Positions 1 through 7,742 of a DNA stretch of 38,922 nt are shown piece by piece. The translations under genes and the position numbers were made by a program. Position 1 is the first letter of the stretch. Each line of letters starts with the position of its first letter. The notes beneath the pieces are model-generated. The model did no database searches. It was given only the letters and a program-made list of their open reading frames with translations, and was not told the DNA's origin. Origin of the DNA: DAOTWP01 sp034435675 (GTDB lineage: Bacteria > Chloroflexota > Anaerolineae > Aggregatilineales > Phototrophicaceae); the NCBI GenBank assembly GCA_034435675.1, contig DAOTWP010000144.1, positions 1-38,922 of the forward strand, read 5' to 3'.

Positions 1-148
1 GCCCCGCGCCGATGATGGTCGTTGGCGTCCCGGTAATGCGTGCCAGCGCTTGTTCCAGTGTACCCTGGATCGTGGGCACATGAGCCTGCCGCTGGAAACC
101 GAGATACGCCGTGCCATCATAGGCAACAACCGCGCGGTAGCGGCGCAC
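1..148 (-). CDS. truA: tRNA pseudouridine synthase A, N-terminal part (cut by window edge)
   Basis: TruA makes pseudouridine at positions 38-40 of the tRNA anticodon arm. Only the first 49 codons are present. They read as the family's opening strand and loop, with the VAYDGTAYLGFQRQ motif followed by TIQGTLEQAL, and the sequence stops just where the catalytic RTD motif would begin. The start is taken as GTG at 146-148, because a stop lies in frame just upstream and no ATG is available. It begins six bases after the rplQ stop, so it is probably the last gene of the ribosomal operon; rplQ-truA adjacency is common in bacteria. The Shine-Dalgarno sequence is weak, which suggests translational coupling to rplQ. 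Confidence 0.85.
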   Translation of the reverse strand, partial: MRRYRAVVAYDGTAYLGFQRQAHVPTIQGTLEQALARITGTPTTIIGAG

Positions 149-154
149 CGGTCA

Positions 155-556
155 CTACTCGTCTGTTGAACGGTCAACCAGTTCCAGCAGCACCATATCT
201 GCGGCGTCGCCCTTGCGGGGTCCCAGCTTCAGGATGCGGGTGTATCCCCCAGCGCGATCCTGGTAGCGTGCTGCCAGTTCGTTGAACAGCTTCTGCACCA
301 TCACCCGGTCATTATTCAGGCGGCTGGCGGCAATACGGCGTGCATGAACACCCCGTGCCGGGTCATTCTGTTCGGCGGCGATACCGCGTTTGGCAATTGT
401 AATCAGGCGCTCCACATCACCGCGCACAAAATCGGCTTTGGCGCGGGTGGTGGTAATACGTTCGTGCTCCAGCAGCGCCATTGCCAGATTCTTCTTCAGT
501 GCTTTGCGCTGCCCGCTGTTGCGGTTCAGCTTTTTACCACTTATACGATGTCGCAT
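155..556 (-). CDS. rplQ: 50S ribosomal protein L17
   Basis: L17 is a large-subunit protein located near the exit tunnel. The 133-residue product opens MRHRISGKKLNR and continues with the family signature around RKALKKNLAMALLEHERITTT, then ends in a short acidic tail. The length is slightly above the usual 115-130. It is separated from rpoA by about 105 bases that can fold into a bulged hairpin, and truA starts six bases downstream. The start is the ATG that gives the canonical N-terminus. Confidence 0.97.
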   Translation of the reverse strand: MRHRISGKKLNRNSGQRKALKKNLAMALLEHERITTTRAKADFVRGDVERLITIAKRGIAAEQNDPARGVHARRIAASRLNNDRVMVQKLFNELAARYQDRAGGYTRILKLGPRKGDAADMVLLELVDRSTDE

Positions 557-597
557 GATTGCGTCCTCGTTCGTCGTCTACTGATGAATTTCTTTGC

Positions 598-632
598 CTG
601 TAGGGCAGCCCGCTGCCGTCCTGATCCTACAG
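598..632 (-). other. Hairpin in the rpoA-rplQ gap
   Basis: The minus-strand RNA can pair CTGTAG with CTACAG, and inside that GGCAGC with GCTGCC across a two-base loop, leaving a nine-base bulge. It has no following U-run, so it is not a classic terminator. A smaller CCCC-ATT-GGGG stem lies beside it at 637-647. It may tune RNA stability or rplQ translation; that role is inference. Confidence 0.4.
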
Positions 633-661
633 AATACCCCATTGGGGCGCACAGTAACCCG

Positions 662-1657
662 TCATTCCAGATTGGGCGCTTCGTCCGCGGTTGCGGCAGG
701 CAGGTAGCCTTTTTCGCGCAGTTTTACAACCAGTTCATCCAGTGACTTTTCGCCAAAGTTGCGAATCGCCAGCATGGCATCCGGTCCACGATCCAGCATA
801 TCCAACACATCACCGATGGTCGTAATCCCGGTACGCTTGAGCGAATTGAACACGCGCACACTCAGGTCAAGTTCTTCAATCGGCTTGTCGTACAGGTGCT
901 TTTTGCCGCCCGGCACGCTGCCCGCAATCGGCTCACGCGCGGCTTCGTCGACTTCATCCAGGAACGGATCGCCCATGATGCCGCCAATCACCTGCAAGTG
1001 TTTCATCAGGATTTGTGCCGACTGACGCAGGGCGTCCTCTGGGCGAATCGTGCCATCCGTCCAGATTTCGGTGATCAATTTGTCGTAATTGGTGCGCTGC
1101 CCCACGCGCGCGCGCTCTACATCGTAGTTCACGCGCCGAATCGGGCTGAAGATGGCGTCTACGGGCAGTTCGCCAATGGGCAGACGCCCGCGCTCTTCTG
1201 CCGGGCTGTAGCCGCGCCCCAGTCGAACCTCAAACTCCATTTCAAGATGGGCGTCAGGCGCATCCACCGTGAACAGGTACAGGTCAGTATTGACGATGGA
1301 AACTTCCGGCGGGCAGATGATGTCGGCTGCCGTCACTGTGCCTTCACCACGATGTTCCAGACGCAGGCGGTGCTGCTCGCCATCGTGAATCACCAGCCGG
1401 AGCTGCTTGATTTGCAGGATGAGCTGCGTCATGTCCTCGCGCACGTTAGGGATGGCAGAGAATTCATGATGCACATCCGAAACGCGAATGCTGGTCACGG
1501 CTGCGCCCGGCAAAGACGACAGCAGCACCCGGCGCAGCGCATTGCCAAGCGTTTGCCCATAGCCGCTTTCCAGTGGGCTGATGATGAATCGTCCGTAATT
1601 CTTGGTTACCGCATCGGGTTCGACCTTATGCGGGACCACCATGTTACTGGTAATCAA
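662..1657 (-). CDS. rpoA: DNA-directed RNA polymerase subunit alpha
   Basis: Alpha dimerises to nucleate RNA polymerase assembly, and its C-terminal domain contacts UP elements and activators. The N-terminal domain shows YGRFIISPLESGYGQTLGNALRRVLLSSLPG. A linker rich in acidic residues follows, and the C-terminal domain carries LDLSVRVFNSLKRTGITTIGDV and FGEKSLDEL. An ATG at 1696 would add 13 residues. I prefer the TTG at 1655-1657, because a strong GGGAGGA sequence lies six to seven bases upstream of it and it gives 331 residues, close to the usual length of about 329. rpsD, normally directly upstream, is absent; rpsK lies there instead. Confidence 0.95.
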   Translation of the reverse strand: MITSNMVVPHKVEPDAVTKNYGRFIISPLESGYGQTLGNALRRVLLSSLPGAAVTSIRVSDVHHEFSAIPNVREDMTQLILQIKQLRLVIHDGEQHRLRLEHRGEGTVTAADIICPPEVSIVNTDLYLFTVDAPDAHLEMEFEVRLGRGYSPAEERGRLPIGELPVDAIFSPIRRVNYDVERARVGQRTNYDKLITEIWTDGTIRPEDALRQSAQILMKHLQVIGGIMGDPFLDEVDEAAREPIAGSVPGGKKHLYDKPIEELDLSVRVFNSLKRTGITTIGDVLDMLDRGPDAMLAIRNFGEKSLDELVVKLREKGYLPAATADEAPNLE

Positions 1658-1757
1658 CCCGAAATCCTCCCGGTGACTTTCCCGTACTCTTTTCATGCAG
1701 CACGCCCTGTTTGCAGGGCGGGCGCAGCGATCTAAACACGACTAAACTTCGGGTTGG

Positions 1758-2174
1758 CTAGACGCGGCGTTTCTTCGGTGGGCGCACGCCATTGTGTGCT
1801 ACCGGCGTCAGGTCGGTGATGGAACGCACCTTTAGCCCGCTGCCCTGAATAGCACGGATAGCAGCTTCACGTCCCGGACCCGGTCCTTTTACAAACACAT
1901 CCACTTCCTTCATGCCGTGCGTCTGCGCCGACTCAGAAGCGGACTGGGCTGCCATACGCGCGGCGTAAGGCGTACTCTTGCGGCTGCCCTTGAACCCGCT
2001 GGTTCCGGCACTCGCCCACGACACCACATTGCCGGACTGATCCGTCAATGAAACAATCGTGTTGTTGAAGGTGGCGAAAATGTGCGCCTGCCCATACGGA
2101 ATGTTTTTGACAACTTTCTTGGTTGCACGGCGACTGCCGCCGCCCGTGCCGGTTTTCTTCGCTGTACGCGGCAT
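1758..2174 (-). CDS. rpsK: 30S ribosomal protein S11
   Basis: S11 sits on the small-subunit platform near the E site. The 138-residue product has a basic N-terminal extension and then GQAHIFATFNNTIVSLTDQSGN, SAGTSGFKGSRKSTPYAA and the C-terminal TPVAHNGVRPPKKRRV typical of the family. It is preceded by a 213-base gap with a strong hairpin. Only about 80-100 bases separate it from rpoA, with no rpsD between. Confidence 0.97.
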   Translation of the reverse strand: MPRTAKKTGTGGGSRRATKKVVKNIPYGQAHIFATFNNTIVSLTDQSGNVVSWASAGTSGFKGSRKSTPYAARMAAQSASESAQTHGMKEVDVFVKGPGPGREAAIRAIQGSGLKVRSITDLTPVAHNGVRPPKKRRV

Positions 2175-2208
2175 AACGTTTTACTCCAGACTGCTTTGTA
2201 CGGTGAGA

Positions 2209-2237
2209 TGCGCCCTAACAGGCAGTGTCAGGGCGCA
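2209..2237 (-). other. Stem-loop in the rpsM-rpsK gap
   Basis: The minus-strand transcript can form a perfect 8-bp stem, TGCGCCCT with AGGGCGCA, around a 13-base loop. It ends about 35 bases upstream of the rpsK start. Two smaller GC stems occur in the same 213-base gap, at about 2376-2390 (GGGGCA/TGCCCC) and 2280-2291 (CCCCC/GGGGG). The gap is much longer than others in the cluster. A regulatory leader is possible but unproven. Confidence 0.45.
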
Positions 2238-2387
2238 GCAAAGGCAGATATACACACGAACCTGTGGTGCCATGCATAGTGCCCCCTGGGGGTCTCCTGC
2301 GCTGGCGCTGCGTACAAGTAACCACTGCAACTCCCTCAGGCAAACCGGCAGGTTCGCCGGGTGACGCTGGGGCAGACTGCCCCGCGC

Positions 2388-2774
2388 CTATTTCTTGGTT
2401 GCACCACGCCGCCGCCCACGCCCCGGTACGGTCTTCTTGGGACCCCGTTTGGTGCGCGCGTTCGTGCGGGTGCGCTGCCCGCGTGTCGGCAGGTTGCGGC
2501 GGTGGCGCAGCCCACGATAGCAGCCGATGTCTTGCAGTCGCTTGATATTGGATGCCACCTGGCGGCGTAAATCGCCTTCAATCGTCAGCCCACCGACTTC
2601 ATTACGCAACGACTGCACCTGATCTTCAGACAGATCACGCACCCGCGTATCCGGGTCAATGCCGGTCACGCGCAGCAGTTCGCGGCTGGTCGTCCGACCA
2701 ATCCCGTAAATATACGTCAGGGCGACTTCAACGCGCTTATCACGCGGGAGGTCTACACCTTCAATACGTGCCAT
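2388..2774 (-). CDS. rpsM: 30S ribosomal protein S13
   Basis: S13 lies in the small-subunit head, contacting tRNA and the 5S rRNA bridge. The 128-residue product begins MARIEGVDLPRDKRVEVALTYIYGIG and includes the helix-turn-helix-like stretch plus RGLRHRRNLPTRGQRTRTNARTKRG, the family signature, before a basic tail. It starts 27 bases after the rpmJ stop. Confidence 0.97.
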   Translation of the reverse strand: MARIEGVDLPRDKRVEVALTYIYGIGRTTSRELLRVTGIDPDTRVRDLSEDQVQSLRNEVGGLTIEGDLRRQVASNIKRLQDIGCYRGLRHRRNLPTRGQRTRTNARTKRGPKKTVPGRGRRRGATKK

Positions 2775-2801
2775 AATTCCTTGAACTCCCCTGCGAACGC
2801 C

Positions 2802-2915
2802 CTAACCCTGACGCTGTTTGTGCTTCGGGTTGGTGCAAATAATCATCACCCGACCATGACGTTTGATGACACGGCACTTGGGACAACGACGTTTGATAGA
2901 CGTTGACACTCGCAT
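2802..2915 (-). CDS. rpmJ: 50S ribosomal protein L36
   Basis: This small 37-residue protein is read directly from the minus strand. It begins MRVSTSIKRRCPKCRVIKRH and carries the zinc ligands C-x2-C, then C and H near the end (CTNPKHKQRQG). This is the zinc-binding (C+) form of L36, a late-assembling large-subunit protein. A GAGAGGAA Shine-Dalgarno sequence lies just upstream. It is the first gene after the internal promoter at 2955-2983, which makes it the head gene of the alpha block. Confidence 0.97.
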   Translation of the reverse strand: MRVSTSIKRRCPKCRVIKRHGRVMIICTNPKHKQRQG

Positions 2916-3232
2916 AGCATTTCCTCTCGGTCTATGTCCCTGATGGAAAATATCAGGATACCAGATTTTACGGTTTATGTCTACGGTGGTATGGTGCTTA
3001 CGCCGCCCTTACCACACTGCCAAAATTGCGCTCCCCACCCCGGACTGCACAGGCAGAGCGCCGCTGTGCTTGCAGCTCTTAAACACTTACTTCGCCTAGC
3101 GCTTCGCCGTTGTTTGAATACTGCGTACTTGTGACCCGTGCAGGGGAACGTCTGAGACGCTCTTCCAGGCGCGAAGCCACGCATTTGCAGACAGGCGCTT
3201 ACAGCGCTGAAAACCGTAGCTGACGACCGCAT
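2916..3232 (-). other. Gene-free 317-base gap in the usual infA position
   Basis: No reading frame here resembles translation initiation factor IF-1, which normally lies between map and rpmJ. The only open stretch on the coding strand (83 codons, starting directly at the map stop) has a Cys- and Ala-rich composition with no recognisable domain and is probably spurious. The gap contains the rpmJ promoter and a small GCGCT-GTA-AGCGC stem at about 3199-3211. Confidence 0.6.
2955..2983 (-). promoter_or_regulatory. Predicted sigma70-type promoter for rpmJ-rpsM-rpsK-rpoA-rplQ
   Basis: On the minus strand a TAGACA hexamer and a TATCCT hexamer are separated by exactly 17 bases. Transcription would begin about 30 bases before the rpmJ start. 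The promoter lies in the gap where infA would be expected. It would uncouple the alpha block from the upstream spc block. Confidence 0.6.
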
Positions 3233-4090
3233 TCAGGGCAGCGTCAAAATCATCGGTTTGCCATCTGTGATGGCGATAGTGTGCTCAAAGTGCGCGCACA
3301 GGGATCTGTCTTTTGTTGCGACAGTCCACTTATCCGCCAGTTCAATCAGTTCTGGCTTCCCGGCAATCACCATTGGCTCGATGGCGTAGGTCATGCCAAC
3401 TTGCAGTGGGACACTTTGCCAACCGCGGCTTTTGGCGCTGCTGGGCCACCAGTTCGGAATCTGTGGTTCTTCCCACATAGCATGCCCGACACCGTGCCCG
3501 GTGTATTCACGTGCTACGCTGTAGCCAAAACGTTCTGCGTAGCGCTGGGTGGCAATTGCCACATCCCTGGTTTCGTTGGGCAGCACAGAAGCCTCAATCG
3601 CCGCGTACAACGATCCTTCGGTGACTTCCAGCAGTTTTTTGACCGCTGGCGCAACCTCGCCAATCGCATAACTGTAGGCGGAGTCGCCCACGAAGCCTTG
3701 ATAGGTGCAGGCGGTGTCTAGGCTGACGATGTCACCTTCTTTGAGCACGCGCTGGCTGGACGGAATCCCGTGCACCAGTTCCTCATTGATTGAGGCGGTA
3801 ATCGCTGCCGGGAAATCGGGTCCGTCGTGCTTGGGCACACCAATAAAGGTAGGCACCGCACCGTGATCGCGGATTACCATATCGGCGATGCGATTGAGTT
3901 CGGCGGTCGTTATGCCAGGGCGCAGTACCTCGCGCATTGCCTGATGCGCTCGCGCCACGATACGCCCGGCTTCCCGCATCACGGCAATTTCGTCCGCGCT
4001 TTTCAGGTTGACTGCCGGGCGCTTCGGTTCGCGTTCACGCCTTCTGTTTTGCAAGTTTGATAGCGTTTTCAACTGCCGTCCGTACTTCAT
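3233..4090 (-). CDS. map: Type I methionine aminopeptidase
   Basis: This enzyme removes the initiator methionine from nascent proteins using a two-metal site. The sequence shows all five expected metal ligands: the Asp in SLDTA, the Asp in GFVGDSAYSY, the His in EYTGHGVGHAMWEEP, the Glu in AIEPMV, and the Glu in HFEHTIAIT. The substrate-site His is in EELVHGIP. The conserved region begins at NLKSADEIAVMREAGRIVA, so about 28 N-terminal residues are extra. Starts at 4108, at 4090 or at internal TTG codons are all possible; 4090 is chosen for the GAAGAG sequence upstream. The frame overlaps the end of adk, implying translational coupling. Confidence 0.93.
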   Translation of the reverse strand: MKYGRQLKTLSNLQNRRREREPKRPAVNLKSADEIAVMREAGRIVARAHQAMREVLRPGITTAELNRIADMVIRDHGAVPTFIGVPKHDGPDFPAAITASINEELVHGIPSSQRVLKEGDIVSLDTACTYQGFVGDSAYSYAIGEVAPAVKKLLEVTEGSLYAAIEASVLPNETRDVAIATQRYAERFGYSVAREYTGHGVGHAMWEEPQIPNWWPSSAKSRGWQSVPLQVGMTYAIEPMVIAGKPELIELADKWTVATKDRSLCAHFEHTIAITDGKPMILTLP

Positions 4091-4748
4091 CAATACTCTT
4101 CGCTGCATCTATGGTCTTTACCAGACCCTTATGCTGATAGAAGTCAATCAACGGCTGCGTCGTCGCCAGATAGGTGTCAATCCGCTTGATGATCGCTGCC
4201 GCATTGGCATCGTCCTCGCGCCGCAGCAGCAGATCGCCGTTGGCGTCCCGTGCTTCCAGCCGGGGCGGGAATGCTTTCTCCGGGTGGTCAACAAATTGCC
4301 AGCTAATGCTCTCATCGTTGTAGAAGATGTTGTAGCTGGTGACTTTGTCCGCCCTAAACACGCGCCCAAACGCGCGCTTGAATGCCGTATAAAGATCAAG
4401 CTGCAAGACCAGCACCACTGTGACCTGTTCGCCGCGGCTTGCCAGATAGCCTTCCAGCCATGCTGCCTGCGCCGGGCTGCGCGGATACCCATCCAGAATC
4501 ACCCCGTGCGCAGCATCGGGCTGTTCCAGTCGTTCACGCACCAGCTCGTTAGTGATATCGTCCGGGATCAGCAGTCCCTGCTTCATCAACTCCTGCACTT
4601 TTATTGCCAGTTCATCAGTGCGCGTGTGCATGGCACGGAAAAGATCACCTGTAGAAACCTGAGGGATGCCATATTCCTCGACGATATACTGTGCTTGCAG
4701 TCCTTTGCCAGCACCCTGCACGCCCATCAAAATGATATATAAGCCCAT
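4035..4748 (-). CDS. adk: Adenylate kinase with unusual LID region
   Basis: Adenylate kinase interconverts ATP+AMP and 2 ADP. The 237-residue product keeps the P-loop glycines and lysine (GVQGAGKG), the AMP-site STGDLFRA, DGYPRS, and RREDD followed by IIKRIDTYLATTQPLIDFY. Two features are atypical. The residue after GAGKG is Leu where Thr is usual, and the LID segment (about residues 128-180) lacks both the zinc cysteines and the usual GR(R)xxxxxGxxYH pattern, reading GRVFRADKVTSYNIFYND. Position between secY and map is canonical, which supports the assignment. It could be an adk subfamily with altered LID closure. Confidence 0.88.
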   Translation of the reverse strand: MGLYIILMGVQGAGKGLQAQYIVEEYGIPQVSTGDLFRAMHTRTDELAIKVQELMKQGLLIPDDITNELVRERLEQPDAAHGVILDGYPRSPAQAAWLEGYLASRGEQVTVVLVLQLDLYTAFKRAFGRVFRADKVTSYNIFYNDESISWQFVDHPEKAFPPRLEARDANGDLLLRREDDANAAAIIKRIDTYLATTQPLIDFYQHKGLVKTIDAAKSIDEVRTAVENAIKLAKQKA

Positions 4749-4864
4749 TTCTTTGGAAGATCCTGTAGATTTTTAAACAGCACATTGCCAGTGCAGGGTA
4801 CAGCAGCCGGCACGGCGTGCTGTCCCCGCAGCGCAATTTCATGCCCACAGCATGCAGCGCATGC

Positions 4865-6190
4865 CTAGCGCATGAACCCTTCGTAGTTGCGCATGACCAG
4901 CTGCGCTTCGAGCTGCCGCAGCGTGTCAATCACAACACCGACAACGATGATGAGACCGGAACCGGAAATCACATTTGCGGCATTGGCGGTAGAGCCGGAG
5001 ATATACCCCTGAATGATGATGCTGTTGATGGCATCAATCAGACCGGGGGTGATAGCAATGATGCCCAGAAACAGTGCGCCAACCAGCGTAATGCGCTGCG
5101 TGACACGCACGATATATTCTTCCGTGCGTTTGCCGGGGCGAATGCCGGGGATAAACCCGCCCTGCCGCTGCAAATTGCCCGCGAGATCCTGATTACCGAT
5201 CATCACGAACGAGTAGAAGAAGGTGAAAGCGACTGTCAAGCCGAAAAAGGTTGCCCAGTACAAGCCACCCTGCTGGTTGCCAAAGGTATCGGTGATGGAC
5301 TGTCCAAAAGGACCTGCCGGGAAGAAGCTGACGACAATCGCCGGGAAGGTAATGATCGACTGCGCAAAGATCAGCGGGATCATGCCTACCGGGTTGATGC
5401 GCAGCGGAATATGGGTGGTTGAGCCGCCATACTGCTTGCGTCCGCGCACACGCTTGCCATACTGTACCGGGATGCGCCGCATGCCTTCCTGAATGAAGAT
5501 AATCACCACCACGCTGATGAGTGTCAGCGCTACAAACATAATCAGATTATAGGCGGGTGGCGGGGTTGTCCCCTGCATCAACGCCAGGAACTGGCTGGGA
5601 ACCTGCGCCACAATACCCGCGAAGATGATGATCGAAATACCGTTGCCGATGCCCTGCTCGGTGATCAGTTCACCCAACCAGATGGCAAACAGCGTACCGG
5701 CGGTCATCGTCGCCAGGACCGAGGCGGTCAGCAGCAGATTGACCCCGAAACCGGGGATGATCTCCTGCCCTGTACCAAGCAGCGAGTTGAAAATGGTGAT
5801 CTGCCCCACAGACTGCAAAATCGCCATTGGGATTGTCAGGTAGAAAGTATAACGCTGGATCGTCTGCTGACCCCCCGGTTCCTTCTGGATTGCCGATAGG
5901 CGCGGAACCAGCGGAATGAGCAACTGCAAGATAATCTGTGCTGTAATATACGGATACACCCCATTTGCCAGCACGCTGAAGTTGCGCACTGCACCGCCCG
6001 AAAGTAAATTCAGGACGTTAATAAAACCGGCGGCGGTGGACTGCTCGAACAGTGCGTTCAGCGCGTCGCGGTTGACGCCGACAACCGGCACATGTGCCGC
6101 GAACTGGTACACGAGCAGCAAAAACCCGGTAATCAGAAGTTTGTTGCGCAAATCCGGCAGGCGAAATGCGCTGCGAAGAGCCTGAATCAT
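4865..6190 (-). CDS. secY: Preprotein translocase subunit SecY
   Basis: SecY is the channel of the Sec translocon in the inner membrane. The 441-residue product has the expected ten hydrophobic segments. It opens with the basic stretch AFRLPDLRNKLLITGFLLLVY and includes the plug/TM2 region SGGAVRNFSVLANGVYPYITAQI. It also has the cytoplasmic loop with basic residues (RRIPVQYGKRVRGRKQYGG), and the C-terminus ends VMRNYEGFMR, near the family norm. It lies between rplO and adk, the standard spc-operon arrangement. Confidence 0.97.
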   Translation of the reverse strand: MIQALRSAFRLPDLRNKLLITGFLLLVYQFAAHVPVVGVNRDALNALFEQSTAAGFINVLNLLSGGAVRNFSVLANGVYPYITAQIILQLLIPLVPRLSAIQKEPGGQQTIQRYTFYLTIPMAILQSVGQITIFNSLLGTGQEIIPGFGVNLLLTASVLATMTAGTLFAIWLGELITEQGIGNGISIIIFAGIVAQVPSQFLALMQGTTPPPAYNLIMFVALTLISVVVIIFIQEGMRRIPVQYGKRVRGRKQYGGSTTHIPLRINPVGMIPLIFAQSIITFPAIVVSFFPAGPFGQSITDTFGNQQGGLYWATFFGLTVAFTFFYSFVMIGNQDLAGNLQRQGGFIPGIRPGKRTEEYIVRVTQRITLVGALFLGIIAITPGLIDAINSIIIQGYISGSTANAANVISGSGLIIVVGVVIDTLRQLEAQLVMRNYEGFMR

Positions 6191-6361
6191 ATGGTTACCT
6201 CATTGATGTCCGTTGTTCCGACAGCATGACCACGCGATGATAGCAGATGCATGCGCTAAACAGCAGCGCGAGATTGAGCGCTACCGGGAGCGATCCGCAT
6301 TCGTAAGGGTACAGACTGCTGCACCCTTACAGAGTGGTCGGACGTCCGGCGGCTGCACAGG

Positions 6362-6892
6362 TTATGATTGCTGCTCACCGAACAGCTTTGCCAGTTCGCT
6401 TTTACGGAGCTTGCGTACAGTGGCGCGGGCACCCGTCAGGCGCAGCGGCAGAATTTCAACGCTGCCCCCTGCCCCTTCAATTTTGGCGCGCGCGCCTTTG
6501 GTCACGCGCTGGGCATGCACCACAAGTTTTTTGGTCAGGTCGCCGTTGCCCAGAATCACTACCGGTTCCAGGGCATCGCGGATCAGCCGTTTTTCCGCCA
6601 TCAACTGCGGTGTGATGGTTGTGCCGGCGTCAAAGGCGCTGTCCAGTCGTTTCAGGCTGACTTCCTGATACTGGATGCGGAAGATGTTGTTGAAACCGCG
6701 TTTGAACGGCAGTCGCCGCACGAGCGGCAGCTGACCGCCTTCAAAGTACAGCGCGATGCGCTCACCCTGACGCGCTTTTTGCCCTTTGATACCACGCCCC
6801 GCGTAAGTACCCTGCCCCGCAGCAATACCACGCCCCACACGGGTGCGTTTGCGTTTTGACCCCTTAGCAGGTTTCAGATCATGCAGTTTCAT
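6362..6892 (-). CDS. rplO: 50S ribosomal protein L15
   Basis: L15 is a large-subunit core protein. The product opens MKLHDLKPAKGSKRKRTRVGRG and has the Gly-rich GQGTYAGRGIKGQKAR segment and FEGGQLPLVRRLPFKRGF. At 176 residues it is longer than the usual 145-150 because of a C-terminal extension after the KIEGAGGSVEIL strand. It follows rpmD by about 69 bases. Confidence 0.97.
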   Translation of the reverse strand: MKLHDLKPAKGSKRKRTRVGRGIAAGQGTYAGRGIKGQKARQGERIALYFEGGQLPLVRRLPFKRGFNNIFRIQYQEVSLKRLDSAFDAGTTITPQLMAEKRLIRDALEPVVILGNGDLTKKLVVHAQRVTKGARAKIEGAGGSVEILPLRLTGARATVRKLRKSELAKLFGEQQS

Positions 6893-6961
6893 CGTGTATA
6901 TTCAGCGAGACGCCAGCGGTGTCTCGCATTCTCCTTTCCTCAGTTGGTCCGGCGGCAGCCG

Positions 6962-7159
6962 CTATTCGTCCACTTCTTCCACATGCAGCATATGGCTGAC
7001 TTTGGCGATCATGCCACGAATCTGCGGGGTATCGGAGTGTACTACGCTGGCGTTCATTTTGCGCAGACCGAGCGTACGCACGGTGACCTTCTGGCTGCGT
7101 TCATAGCCAATCGGGCTTTTCACCAGCGTAATGCGCAACTGTTTAACCTTGTCCGCCAT
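6962..7159 (-). CDS. rpmD: 50S ribosomal protein L30
   Basis: L30 is a small large-subunit protein. The 65-residue product MADKVKQLRITLVKSPIGY has the typical LRKMNASVVHSDTPQIRGMI core. The start at 7159 is preferred over 7216 because it gives the canonical N-terminus and has AGGAGG upstream. It overlaps the end of rpsE by 17 bases, so the Shine-Dalgarno lies within rpsE and the two genes are translationally coupled. Confidence 0.95.
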   Translation of the reverse strand: MADKVKQLRITLVKSPIGYERSQKVTVRTLGLRKMNASVVHSDTPQIRGMIAKVSHMLHVEEVDE

Positions 7160-7727
7160 TGCTGCCCTCCTGCCGTTTTTCCTTGCCGCGTTCCCAGAAA
7201 GGGCGCACTTCGTCAACCGGCTTACCGCGCATCGCTGCCATTTCTTCGGCGCTGCGCAACTGCTCCAGCGCCTTCATTGTTGCCATTGCCACGTTCAGCA
7301 GGTTATTGCTGCCCATGCTCTTGGTCAGAATGTTGCGCACGCCCACTGCTTCCAGCACGGCACGCACACCACCGCCCGCAATGACGCCTGTACCAGGTGC
7401 TGCCGGTTTGAGCATCACTTCGGCGCCGCCATAGCTGGCAGTCACCGGGTGCGGAATGGTCGAACCGGAAAGCGACACCTTGCGCATGTTGCGTTTGGCA
7501 CGTTCCGACCCCTTGCGAATACTGTCGGGTACACCACGCGCCTTGCCGACGCCGACACCGATACGCCCGTTGTTGTCACCAACAATCACGACGGTGCGGA
7601 AGGCAAAACGACGACCACCCTTGATCACTTTGGCGACACGTTTGATGTCTACAACGCGCTCATCCAGTTCTTCGCGTTCTTCTTCACGCTCGCGACGCGG
7701 TTCCCGCTCACGACGTTCTTTTGCCAT
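7143..7727 (-). CDS. rpsE: 30S ribosomal protein S5
   Basis: S5 acts in decoding accuracy and binds the small-subunit body. After a highly charged, Arg/Glu-rich N-terminal extension of about 25 residues it has the double-stranded-RNA-binding-like domain (VVDIKRVAKVIKGGRRFAF, VVIVGDNNGRIGVGVGKA). It also has the C-terminal GTGVIAGGGVRAVLEAVGVRN. The length of 194 is slightly above average. Confidence 0.96.
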   Translation of the reverse strand: MAKERREREPRREREEEREELDERVVDIKRVAKVIKGGRRFAFRTVVIVGDNNGRIGVGVGKARGVPDSIRKGSERAKRNMRKVSLSGSTIPHPVTASYGGAEVMLKPAAPGTGVIAGGGVRAVLEAVGVRNILTKSMGSNNLLNVAMATMKALEQLRSAEEMAAMRGKPVDEVRPFWERGKEKRQEGSNGGQG

Positions 7728-7742
7728 CGTTCGTCTCCGTCC

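Noticed and set aside
2981..3232. An 83-codon open frame starting directly after the map stop, as a possible replacement for infA
   Set aside because: The composition is Cys/Ala/Ser-rich with no IF-1 OB-fold motifs or known domain, it contains the upstream part of a promoter, and no ribosome binding site is evident.
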